This document shows, piece by piece, positions 1 to 10,818 of a stretch of DNA of 64,000 nucleotides. The stretch is taken from contig CM067081.1 in the NCBI GenBank assembly GCA_034008185.1, positions 15,065,821 through 15,129,820 of the forward strand, given 5' to 3'. The translations under genes were made by a program, and so were the position numbers. Numbering within the stretch: the first letter of the stretch is position 1; each line of letters starts with the position of its first letter. Origin of the DNA: Gorsachius magnificus (lineage: Eukaryota; Chordata; Aves; Pelecaniformes; Ardeidae). The notes beneath the pieces were generated by a model. The model did no database searches. It saw nothing but the letters and a program-made list of their open reading frames with translations, and was not told the origin of the DNA.

Positions 1-1701
1 TTTAGCTGAGGCACTATATAGGGGACATGTTAGTATCTTTATATTAGTATTAAACATTGATGAAAATCTTGATTTGCACACTTACAGAACATATTTATGA
101 TTTTTACTTCGAAACTAAAAACCCCTTTGGTTCTGCCTTGACATTAGGAAGATGAATCAAAAGCTTCTCTTACTGCTTTTTGGTTTGTTGCCTTCCTCCT
201 CACGTTTCCACTCATCCTTCTGCCCAGTTTCTGCTTCCTGCTGTTCTTCCTTTACTCTCTTTTTGCTCCTAAAACTGAATGTTGGCTGACCAGAGAGGAT
301 TTTTTTTTTTTCTTCACAACTGTATAGCTTTTACCTGCCTGTCCCTCACTCTTTCTATTTGATTTAGATAAAGTCCTATGCACACCTGGGGCTGGGAACT
401 GGCAGTATTTGTGCTTGGTTGCTGAGAGGTGTAAAGTGCTAACTTTCTCACTGCAGATGATGAAGAAAAAATTATGAGCCTTTGTTGTATTAAGGACAGT
501 TTTAATGTTGTGATCAGAAACTTAAGTGGAGAGTACCATAAGGCTTGATGTGGGTAGGGAAAACTTAAATTTCAGTAGGTTCTGGATCTGCTGTCCTCAC
601 AAAGATATAATGCTTGGTATGATCATTTCTCTTTGAAATAGTTCTGTCACTGTAAGTGACTCCCCAGTGAAAAAGCAAAAAAAGGAGGGGGAATGGAGTT
701 CTAATGTCTGACTGCAGTAACACATCATCTTGCGGTTAAAAATGACCAATTATTTCACTGAAATAGTCTGGGAACAATTTCTCTTGCTGGCTTTACTAGG
801 AAGTCAGCTGTTTTTCTGAAATGCATCCTAATTCCCTGAATAGGTAATAAAATTCAAACAATATGTTTATCTAGTGTATTTGAAAAGATTTTTTTTTTTT
901 TTTTTAATGGTGGCTAAAGAATCACTGTGCCACATGTGCAAGGGATGAAGTGGCTTGTCCTGTTTTGTACAGGCGAAGATTGTTTCTTGTTAATTTTTGG
1001 GGGATATGAGTGTGAAAATAAGAAATAGTTTGTCCATGTGTGTTTGGATCACTGTTTATTTAGTTTTTAGGGTTTTGTAAAGGGTACGTAGATGTTCTTG
1101 AATGTAACACTCAACAGATTTCTTATCAGTTAACTTAACCAGTCAGTTCATCATCTATTTCTTTACCTGATTTTGACAGTTGGGATATAATGACCTGATT
1201 CTAAGAGATTGAGTTAATTCAGTGGATAGCATACTTAAGTTTTTGTTCTCAAGACATAACTCTGATAAACGCTGAGCTGGTAAGGAACTGAAGGTCAGTA
1301 ACTGAAAGGCTCAGCTGGTAAGCCCGAGTTGAGGAGTTCAGAAATTTGTTCAGGAGGCCTAGAATTTCTTTTACTTAAAAGGTGGCAAAATATTCTGGTG
1401 TTTGTGTTCTTGGGGAAAAATATTAAAGGAAAAGGCTTGAGACCCAACTGGATGGACATTTAACTTACCAGGTGTATTTGAACTAAACAAAGAGAGTAAT
1501 AATGGAAAAAAGGATTTGTCAGCAAAGAATGACTTAGAGGTCAAGATATACAGGTATAGCATTAAAGTTGGCAAAAAATAAACTCTCTAAGGTCTTGCAG
1601 AAGTAATTATAACAAACAGCAAAGTGTTATTCAGCTGTAAAGTTAAAAGAGAAGAAGAATAATGCAGGGGTGACTTCTGCAAAGTCCAGATTGCATAAAG
1701 G
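1..1701 (+). other. upstream ARHGAP42 intron, non-repetitive part
   Basis: This is AT-rich intronic sequence with T runs near 300-312 and a 17-base T run at 889-905. I see no exon with family similarity and no named repeat. The open frame on the minus strand at 1371-1574 has no recognisable motif and is probably chance. Confidence 0.7.
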
Positions 1702-2840
1702 ATAGAATCATAGAATGTTTTTGGTTGGAAGGGACCCCTAGAGGTCATCTAGTCCAACCCCCCTGCAGTCAGCAGGGACACCGCTAACTAGATCAGGTTG
1801 CTCAGAGCCCCGTCCAACCTGGTCTTGAATGTTCCCAGGGATGGGGCCTCCACTACCTCTCTGGGCAAACCGTTCCAGTGTTTCACCACCCTCCTTGTAA
1901 AGAATTTCCTCCTTATATCCAGTCTAACCTACCCTGGTTTAGTTTAAAACCATTACCCCTTGTCCTGTCACAGCTGGCCCTACTAAAAAGATTTTCCCCA
2001 TCTTTCCTATAGGCCCCCTTTAGGTACTGAAAGGCCGCAATCAGGTCTCCCCACAGCCTTCTCCTCTCCAGGCTGAACAAGCCAAACTCCCTCAGCCTGT
2101 CCTCATAGGAGAGGTGCTCCAGCCCTCGGATCATTTTTGTGGCCCTCCTCTGGACCCGCTCCAACAGTTCCATGTCCTTCTTGTGCTGAGGGCTCCAGAG
2201 CTGGACGCAGAACTCCAGGTGAGGTCTCACCAGAGCAGAGTAGAGGGGCAGAATCACCTCCCTCGACCTGCTGGCCACGCTTCTCCTGATGCAGCCCAGG
2301 GTACGGTTGGCCTTCTGGGCTGCCAGCGCACATTGCCGGCTCATGTCCAGCTTTTCGTCCACCAGCACGCCCAAGTCCCTCTCGGCAGGGCTGCTCTCGA
2401 TCCTTTCTTTCCCCAGCCTGTACTGATACTGGGGGTTACCCCGACCCAGGTGCAGGACCCTGCACTTGGCCTTGTTGAACCTCATGAGGTTCACACAGGC
2501 CCACCTCTCCAGCCTGTCCAGGTCTCTCTGGATGACATCCCGTCCTTCTGCTGTGTCAACCGCACCACTCAGCTTGGTGTCGTCCGCACACTTGCTGAGG
2601 GTGCATTCCATCTCACTGTCTAAGTCATTGATGAATATATTAAACAGCACGGGTCCCAGTACGGACCCCTGAGGGACACCACTCGTCACCGGTCTCCATC
2701 CGGACATCGAGCCATTGACCACTACCCTCTGGATCCGGCCATCCAGCCAGTTCCTTATCCACCGAAGAGTCCACCCATCAAATCCATAGCTCTCCAATTT
2801 AGAGAGAAGGATGTTGGGGGGGACCGTGTGAAAGGCATTT
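1702..2840 (-). mobile_element. CR1 LINE, 5'-truncated, antisense to host gene
   Basis: A non-LTR retrotransposon fragment of about 1.14 kb. On the minus strand it keeps the C-terminal half of the CR1 reverse transcriptase and a complete 3' UTR ending in the octamer-type tail (plus strand ATAGAATCATAGAATG near 1702). The frame is open for about 294 codons from 2797 to 1913 and continues upstream to the break near 2838. It contains VPQGSVLGP at about residues 41-49 and the catalytic ADD box as CADD at about residues 70-73; Phe is usual before ADD. The frame is lost near 1925, where one base is missing relative to the expected RLDIR stretch, so the product stops early. The 5' break falls in the conserved SKAFDT region (here NAFHT). 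Truncation at the 5' end is normal for CR1. No target-site duplication is evident, as is usual for the family. Confidence 0.95.
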
Positions 2841-3579
2841 GTACCACTTGCTTACATGAGAATAAAGCCTTAAGAGTTTTTGGAATGTTTTCCCATTTCT
2901 TGCCCTCCTGTATGGCTTAATACTTATATTATGTTTCTGCTGACATCTGCTATAGCCTTTTGACTTATATTTGAAGGCAGTTTTGAGGAAGGACTCTCAC
3001 CATTATAAAAAGATTCAACCCTTGCTTAGAAATCAATCATCTGTCATCACCTGGGAGCTTGTCCTTGCAAAACATAAAGCCAAAGAGCTGCTAAACCTAA
3101 ACATTTGGCATAAGTAACACATTTCTTCTAAAATGTTGACTTTCAAATTTTTACCTGAATATTTTTCATGGTTCTTGCAAATATCTGTTGCTGCAGTTTA
3201 ATAGGAGAAATTAAAGATTTTTCTTCGCAGTTTCTTTTTGCTCCTCATGTGCTAAAGTAAATTTTGTGGCTGATTATAGAATTCTTTGGTTTGAGACTGA
3301 TCTTTGCACGTTTCAGGAAAATCAGTTTGCCATGTTCCACTTAAAAATTAATTTTTTCAATACACATGACTCAAGACTCTGGTTCTTTTCCTTTGTTTTT
3401 TACCTGCTCTTGACCTTTTGCTCACTTCAATCTGTACCTCATTTAATGACTACTGATTTCAGTGAAGTACTCTATAAGAACAATATATTATCACTACAAC
3501 TTATATCCAGATAATGGGCTAATCTGGTCTTAAAATGTAACATTGACCAGGATGTTCTTTTTCTTTGTTTTCTTTTCAG
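2841..3579 (+). other. intron end before the first exon
   Basis: Unique AT-rich intronic sequence between the antisense CR1 and the acceptor site. The last 25 bases form a strong pyrimidine tract (TTTTTCTTTGTTTTCTTTTC) followed by AG at 3578-3579. I see nothing else. Confidence 0.75.
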
Positions 3580-3641
3580 CCCAGTCACTGAAAGAGTTTG
3601 CTCGGCTCCTGATTGCTGTTGAAGAGGAGAGGAGACGACTG
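3580..3641 (+). CDS. ARHGAP42: ARHGAP42 exon, BAR domain (probably coding exon 4)
   Basis: A 62-base exon. It starts with two bases that finish a split Ala codon (G from the previous exon, then CC), followed by 20 full codons from QSLKEF to ERRRL. It is flanked by AG at 3578-3579 and a consensus donor GTAAGT at 3642. The peptide QSLKEFARLLIAVEEERRRL fits the second half of BAR helix 1 and its approach to helix 2 in ARHGAP42. The BAR domain dimerises and binds curved or PIP2-rich membrane, and in this family it also restrains the GAP domain. Entry is in phase 2 (two bases of a split codon) and exit in phase 0, which matches the next exon. The charged cluster EEERRR is typical of ARHGAP42 and differs from the paralogues ARHGAP26 and ARHGAP10. 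Confidence 0.95.
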
Positions 3642-4984
3642 GTAAGTTTCCTGGCAATAATATGTTGCATTTGGCCTCTTTTTGTATAAAATAGTATTTT
3701 TTTCTATTCCTCCTGAAGTGCTATTTTCATTTGTGTAGTAGATGTTAAGTAATTCATGAGAATCACTTGATTCTGCAAAGGCAGAAATGTGCTAGCACAG
3801 ACTACAGCAATTTTTAATGGACTGTTCAGCCACATACTTTTGCATCGATTTAAAAACTGTTTTTTCACAACTTTCTCCATCCCCACTCCCCACCCCGGAA
3901 TAACCTCTGAATGCTGCTGTACCTTTCCTTTCTCCCCTCTTGTCTTACCAGTCAGAAGGCACAGCAACAAAGTAAACCATAAACAAAGAGCTTATAGTGG
4001 AAATGTAGGTCAGTATTTATATTTAATGAACTGCTTTTAGAGTATTGTCCAGTGAATGTATACTGATAATCCAAGAATATGGTAAGTAAGTGGTAAGAAG
4101 AGAAACTGAATTCATCACCTCTGAGAAACTCTTGCAGAGTACATCAGACTTGTCAGATCTGGCTTTTGTTACGGTATTCTTATTCCCTTTGTTTCCATAC
4201 TGATGAATCTACAGTATGCTTTACTTTATATTTCTATTCAGATATAGCTTTGTTAAAGAAGTTTTACATATTTTCTTGTCTGAGTGTTTTTTAAAAAAAT
4301 CCACATAAGCAGTGAAGCTTTATTTTTTTTTTTTTCTTCCTTGGAAGTCAGTCATCAGTAAAGAATTCAGGTAAGGATTAACCTCGGTAGGGGGATTTTT
4401 AAATATTGTGAAAGTTTAACTAGCTCAAGTCCATCCAACGACTACATCTGTCCTTGTTTTCCTTCCTCTTATGAGTACTTAGGGAGGTGAGGAAAACTAT
4501 TTTCTGACTCAGATTGGAGGAAATTTATTAATCCAGGAAGAGGAATACAGAAAGTTCCATTATTTCTAGGAGTAAATAGCCGTAGAATTGGTCTTCTGCC
4601 ATTTCCGTTTACATAAATATTTTTAAGTGGCAAAACCATAAACATTTATATGGTACAGTTGTATAGTTAATATCACCTAAACCTAGAAAAGTGCAAAATT
4701 TTTCCTTCATGCTAATTATTTTTTCCTGGGTAGAGGAAGAGTGAGGTGACTGTTCAGTACTTACCACCCTAAAAGACATTTACCTTAACACTTATTAATT
4801 ACTTAGTTAAAAATGTTCAAATAAATACCCTTCCAGTTTAGGCTAAAGATTGTTCTGAGCGAACTATTAAAAAAAGAAAAAGCAATGAATAGGTGAAGGC
4901 TTTATTTTTCAGACGGGTTAGTCTTTCATAATATGTATATGTAGTTACCCTTTATTTTATCTTTCTGTTTCTTTTTTTTTCCTC
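3642..4984 (+). other. ARHGAP42 intron, start of 34 kb intron
   Basis: Intronic sequence with short homopolymer runs, including T runs near 4321-4335 and 4972-4980. The open frames on both strands between 3704 and 4040 overlap each other and have no recognisable content. I see no gene or named repeat here. Confidence 0.7.
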
Positions 4985-5585
4985 AGAGGAGTGTCATGAA
5001 TGAGTGACTTTACACAATTTGATTTAGTAGCAGTTTAGAATTTATTTGTGTCTTTACGGCAAATCACAGGGTTGGATTGTGATATTTCAATAGCACTCAG
5101 TTATCAGTTGATTAACAAAGTGATTCAACAAAATTTGGTTAAATCAAAGTAGCAACTTAGTTAAAGATTTGAAAATGGCAAGGTTCACTCCATTACTGCA
5201 TGGAGGAAGTACACAAAGGAAAATTCAGTTAGACTCGAGTTAGAATGGTTCACAGAGACCGTGGATTTAGAGGATAAGGAGGACCCTTCCGTTGAGTCAC
5301 AATGTTCAGAGTAGACCTCCTTCCTGACCTCCTTCTCAGAGAGGAGTCTAGGTATGGCTAGGTCTAGTCTTAGTCTCAGACTTGGTCAACAGTTTAAGTC
5401 TAAGGATAATATGTGTCTAGCAGCAGTCTAAGATTTATTCACAGTTAAGGTGGACCACAAGATTTTTAGCAGCACTTAATCATTGACTAAATTAACATTC
5501 ACAGAGTGAGTCAACTATAATCACGACAGACTCACTTTGTGATTATACAAAGAATCCCCTTTTCACTTTTAGAAGTTTCTGGCCT
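4985..5585 (-). repeat. candidate unclassified avian LTR-like repeat
   Basis: This block differs in texture from its surroundings. A degenerate motif recurs: TAGTAGCAGTTTAGAATTTA near 5025, TAGCAGCAGTCTAAGATTTA near 5418, and shorter versions near 5147 and 5470. Phrases such as the stretch around 5281-5315 (CCCTTCCGTTGAGTCACAA) and 5500-5545 (AATCACGACAGACTCACTTT) resemble, from memory, LTRs of endogenous retroviruses seen in passerine-type genomes. On the minus strand AATAAA signals occur near 5041 and 5428, which would fit an antisense LTR. I cannot see clear TG...CA ends or a target duplication, so both boundaries are approximate. It could instead be a non-autonomous repeat or diverged host DNA. 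Confidence 0.45.
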
Positions 5586-5615
5586 TTCTATGATTCATAG
5601 TGCACTAAAAAGTGC

Positions 5616-6913
5616 ACTAAACCATGTCCCTAAGCACCTCATCTATCCTTCTTTTAAATACCACCAGGGATGAAGACTCCACCACCTCCCTGGGCAGCCC
5701 ATTGCAGAGCCTGACAACCCTCTCGGTGAAGAAGTTTTTCCTAATGTCTAGCCTAAACCTGCCCTGGCGCAGCTTCAAACCATTCCCCCTCGTCCTATCA
5801 TCTGTTACCAGGGAGAAGAGGCCGACCCCCACCTCACTACAGCCTCCTTTCAGGTAGTTGTAGAGGGCGATCAGGTCTCCCCTCAGCCTCCTCTTCTCCA
5901 GACTAAACAACCCCACTTCCCTCAGCCGCTCCTCGTAAAGACTTGTGCTCCAGACCCCTCATCAGCTTTGTGGTTCTCTTTTGGACATGTTCCAGCAATG
6001 CAACTTCTTTCTTGTAGTGAGGGGCCCAAAACTGAACACCGTATTCAAGGTGGGGCCTCACCAGCACTAAGTACAGGGGCACGATCACTTCCCTGCTCCT
6101 GCTGGCCACACTATTCCTGATACAGGCCAGGATGCCATTGGCCTTCTTGGCCACCTGGGCACACTGCTGGCTCATATTCAGGCGGCTGTCAATCAGTACC
6201 CCCAGGTCTTTTTCCACCAGGCAGCTTTCCAGCCACTCTTCCCCAAGCCTGTAGTGCTGCATGGGGTTGTTGTGACCCAAGTGCAGGACCCGGCACTTGG
6301 CCTTGATGAACCTCATACAGTCGGTCTTGGCCCATCGATCCAGCCTGTCCAGGTCCCTCTGCAGAGCCCTCCTCCCCTCCAGCAGATCAACACTCCCACC
6401 CAGTTTGGTGTCGTCTGCAAATTTACTGAGGGCACATTCAATCCCCTCATCCAGGTCATTGATAGATATTAAACAAGACCAGCCCTAAAACTGAGCCCTG
6501 GGGGACACCGCTTGTGACCGGCCGCCAACTGGATTTAGCTCCATTCACCACAACTCTCTGGGCTCGGCCACCCAGCCAGTTTTTAACCCAGCGAAGAGTA
6601 CATCCATCTAGGCCATGAACTGCCAGCTTCTCCAGGAGAATGCTGTGGGAGACTGTGTCAAAGGCTTTGCTGAAGTCCAGGTAGACAACATCCACAGCCT
6701 TTCCCTCATCTACCAGGCAGGTCACCTGGTCGTAGAAGGAAATCAGGTTGGTTAGGCAAGACTTGCCTTTCGTGAACCCATGCTGACTGGGCCTGATCCC
6801 CTGATTGTCCTCCATGTGCCTGGTGAGCACACTGAGGATGAGCCTCTCCATAATCTTCCCCGGTACTGAGGTCAGGCTGACTGGTCTGTAGTTCCCCGGA
6901 TCCTCCTTCCTAA
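5616..6913 (-). mobile_element. CR1 LINE, longest copy, frameshifted, 3' UTR lost
   Basis: About 1.3 kb of CR1 reverse transcriptase on the minus strand, antisense to ARHGAP42. From the 5' end it shows [20 protein letters not shown], the [14 protein letters not shown] motif with the first catalytic Asp, VPQGSVLG, an FADD box at 6410-6421 and the C-terminal RGLEHKS region. The frame breaks at least twice: near 6465 just after FNI, and near 5940 between EHKS and the ERLRE stretch. It is therefore a dead copy. The coding part ends at the usual stop after LRDMV near 5617-5620, but the normal 3' UTR (about 85 bases in the sister copy at 35075-35160) is missing. A short palindromic remnant follows at 5588-5615. 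Confidence 0.95.
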
Positions 6914-9900
6914 AATATTTGTTCCTGGTAGAGCCAGATGCAAAAATGAGAACCTGAGGCTTGAGAAAATACATATAGGATAAATCAGTCCCATGTAGCT
7001 CTCTACATGGTTACTGTGCCCATGCCATTCTTTAGGGATAAATTTTATAAATGAAAAAGAGAGTTTGGTCGTCTTTTTTTCTGTTTTCTGAGCTTATGTC
7101 CAGTGCCATGCTGTGATGGCATTTACATGACAGAACCCCTTTCCCTTGTGTGTTGGGCTGCATTAGTTACTGCTCTGTCCCTGAGTCACAAAGTTCTAAA
7201 TGTTCTGTAAAAGTAGCCAAAGCGTTGTTCCTGTACTGAATTCATACAGTCGTACAAATTGGAGATCCTGCTATGATGCAGTGTACTGACAGATTGTGTT
7301 TGTCTTTTGTGCCTCTAAATGAAACCAGGGTGTCCTGACATCTTTTCCCTGAAACCCATTAATTTGCAGATTTTTATATTATAATGAATGTATTTAGTGT
7401 ATCTTATGGTATAAGTCTTTGCTGTAAGATCTTAGAAGCTTAAAAATAAACCAAACCAAAAAAACAATACAGAAATTATCCCCTTTGTCAAAGATGCTTG
7501 TTTTTCATTCTCCTGTTCTCTTACTGCAGTTCTATGCATGCCATCAGAGAATCCAGAGGTCCCTGTGAGGATCAGTGTGCTGTGCTAGATGCTGAGCAGA
7601 TTGCCAGTAGTAAGAGTCTTCTGCTTGACAAACTTGTGATTTAACTGAGAAACCTTCAAAACATTTTCTGCCTGTTTCTGAGGAAGTGTAGAGCATTACG
7701 TGTACACTTTGATTCCTCTGCTAGAAGCACTTCAAGTCAGCCAATTTGCAGATTAGTGATGATTTTAGAAAAAGTTCTCAGCTGACTGGAAAGCTTGAGA
7801 CCGGGCATGCAGGTCTAAGAATTTGATTGCCTTTACTTCTGTATAAAAAAACTTGCAACAGTTTAAAAAAAAAAAAAAAAAAAAAAAGCTTTTTCTTTTT
7901 GACATTTTGTAGAAGGCTTGGAAAATAGCAGCTATTGTTCAGACTATTTATGGATACACTTCAGCATGCCATTTACAAATTCTTTTTAATTCTTGAAGTG
8001 TGTGACAATTAAAGACAATACTGTATCAGTGAATGCTGGATGTAATGGAATATGGAATGACAGATGTTAATTTTACTTAGCAGCTAATGATCTTGTTTCC
8101 CTGCCTTGAATTTTATATTATTAACTTATGGGCATGCATATGAGTGCATGAATTGGATTTAAATGTAGAAAGTATATATTCATATCACAAATTTATTTCT
8201 CATCTGATGCCTATTAAATTCTTCATAAGTAAAATTACTTTTTTGTTTTGGTGAACACAGAGAGGTGTCTTGGAGTGCTTACCCACTGAATGTATAAACT
8301 AAGTGTTTCCAGTGGTCAAGGAAGTCGCTTGAGAGCTGCTGAGCAAGTCTTCTGTCCTTCTTGCATAAAGAACCAAATGGAACTAGGTTTTGTTTTCTTT
8401 AGAAGAAGCTAATGAAACAAGATACTATGAACAGTATTACTGGGACAAACACTGAAGTGTAAGGTTAAATAAAACTGTGTATCACATAAATATTTTGTTG
8501 TGTCAAGCTTTCCAATCATTATTATTGGCAGCAGTAATAATATGATGTTTATTATAAGTTAATTTCTTTTGTCCTTGTATTTTATTTTTTGATGCTAAAA
8601 AATTGACTTGCAGTCTTAGAAAAACCAGAAGTCAGGCATCAAACATTTCCCCTTAAAAAGCAAATAAAGAAAAAAGTAACTTGTAAGATACTTTTTTTTT
8701 ATGATATACCGCCTTGTGTTTGATAGCCATTATTTCATGGTGGCGTTAGTTTAATGATGCTGTTGGTAAACAGTGCATTAAAAAACCAAAACCAACCAAA
8801 CAGCCTGACTCTTGGGTTACAAGTAGCATACCAGTAGGATATAAAGTCAGATTCATCCTCACTGCCTTTCCAATGACTTCAGCAACAAGCCACCAGGCAA
8901 TGTAAAATGATGACCTCTATTTCCCAGTAATTATTAGGGAAAAATAGAGATGCTATAATTTAATTGCATGTGAATATTTGGTTCCATATCAAGGGAACTT
9001 ACTTAAAACAATTTCCTTCCACTCTTGCTGAATTTACATTGTTTCTGTTAAATAAGTGATATGCTTTTTTAATTTTAGAGATTCATGCGTTATTTCTGTA
9101 TCCTATCCATTTGATATTGTTAGTAAACTTTATAACAAACAGAAGTGTACTGGGAGCAATATAAAATACTAATTCCTCTTCCTTTCATAGTATTATGCTG
9201 TGTTGACAATGAGAATAGATTAATTGGTTCATGCTGCTGATTTCCTTTTCTTTGAGATCCCCTATCAATTTGAAGCATTGAATTTGTTCTCTTGAGTGTT
9301 ATCTTGAACGTAAGACCCTGATTATTGCTGAAAGTTTACTAAAACCCAAACTGAAATAGGCCTCTTAGCTGTTACATTCCCTGCTATTTACCCAAGTTTT
9401 TATGGGTTGCTGGAGAGTGATGAACGGTCCCAGAGCTTTTTTCTTTGGCATCGTGAATCAGTGAGATGTGTATGGTTACTTTGGATTCCTGACCAATATT
9501 AAATACTTCAGGGGATAGTACAAAAACTGCTGTGGGTAGTTGGGTGCTCTGCTCAATGAATACTTTTTTCTTTCTAACATCTGTCTCTTTGTATCTTAAA
9601 ATCTTCATGCTTCAGAGAGTATCTCATTGTTGTGGACTTTTTTTGTATTAACTGGATGTTCTGATTGTGGTTCTGTATTTGCCCTCGCACAAGGGGTCCG
9701 ATGCTATCTGCTTCCAGGGAAGGCATCAAAATGCTCTGTTTCAAAAGCCGCACTTGAAGAAAAATAAATGAACTATTAAAACCAGCTATCTGTGGAATGG
9801 TACATAAAATCAGATACCGAAGGACACAGCATGTTGTTGAGCAGAATTAACCTTTTCCCTATAATGTGAAATGGGTTACAGATTCCATCACAAGAATAAG

Positions 9901-10267
9901 CAGTCTTCTATCCACAGGTGCTGCTTATTACTCATTTTATAAAGGGGAGAAATCATAAAATCATATATACTAGCACCCAGAGACTACAGAGAGTATACCT
10001 GTCATTTTGGTTCTCATGGTCGCACTCTTGACGTGACAAAAAAAAAAAAGTGCATGATGGTGTTTTGATGTACTTGGTAACTGGTTTCAGTGCTCTTCAC
10101 TTCCCATATCAGTTTTGGCATTTAAACTAATCTCTTTGGTAGGAACCTTCAAGGAGACTGTCTGAAAGCATATTACTACAAATGAAGGAACAATGCCACA
10201 AATAAGAGGGTTTCTTCTCTTTGCAATTTGGGACTGTTTGTTTGTTTGGGTTTTTTTGTTTGTGTTG

Positions 10268-10291
10268 CCCCACCCCATACCCACACCTCCC
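10268..10291 (-). other. potential G-quadruplex on the minus strand
   Basis: The plus strand has four C runs of three or more: CCCC, A, CCCC, ATA, CCC, ACACCT, CCC. The complement meets the G3+N1-7 pattern for a DNA G-quadruplex with loops of 1, 3 and 6. As the template strand of ARHGAP42, it would form in DNA rather than in the pre-mRNA. Folding is inferred from the pattern only. Confidence 0.5.
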
Positions 10292-10719
10292 AAATTTTGC
10301 TGTTTTAAATTAATTAAAAAGCACCTCAAAGCAAAGCTGCTTTTGGTTTTGGTGGGGTTTTTTTCCTTATACTTAAGATGGCCTGTACATATCCCATGGA
10401 GCAATAAAGGTAGTATGTGCTGTGTTGTTAACCTAACTTCTTTAGAAAGACTTTCTGAATTTGTGTATCAAACTAGTAATTTCGTAAGTAACTCGCCTTT
10501 CTATTGAACAAGGAGCAGTAAATCAGCACAGAATTGTTTTATTTTGTTACAATATTTTTTTTTTTTTTACATTTATTTATTTATTAATTCTTTTCTTGCC
10601 ATTTTCTTCCTCCTACCCCAGGTATAGTAGGCTACATATTGGATATTAATTGCAGAAGAAATGGAATTCTGCAAGATAGGAAAATACTGCTTTGTATGGG
10701 TTTGCTCATTGGAGGGGGG

Positions 10720-10818
10720 AAGGTTGTGTGGTGGTTTTGTTTTGTTTGGTTGGTTTTGTGGTTTTTTGGGGTGGGTTTTTTTGGGTGTGTATGGGGGTTT
10801 TTTGTTTTGTTGGGGTTA
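10720..10818 (+). repeat. G/T-rich low-complexity tract with potential G-quadruplex
   Basis: A tract of about 100 bases made almost only of G and T. Within it, 10768-10797 reads GGGG, T, GGG, seven T, GGG, TGTGTAT, GGGGG, which meets the G3+N1-7 quadruplex pattern with loops of 1, 7 and 7. It lies on the sense strand, so an RNA quadruplex in the ARHGAP42 pre-mRNA is possible. Folding is an inference. Confidence 0.6.

Noticed and set aside
2103..2672. Open frames on both strands with proline- and leucine-rich translations (up to 169 codons)
   Set aside because: They lie inside the antisense CR1 and are alternative frames of its reverse transcriptase.
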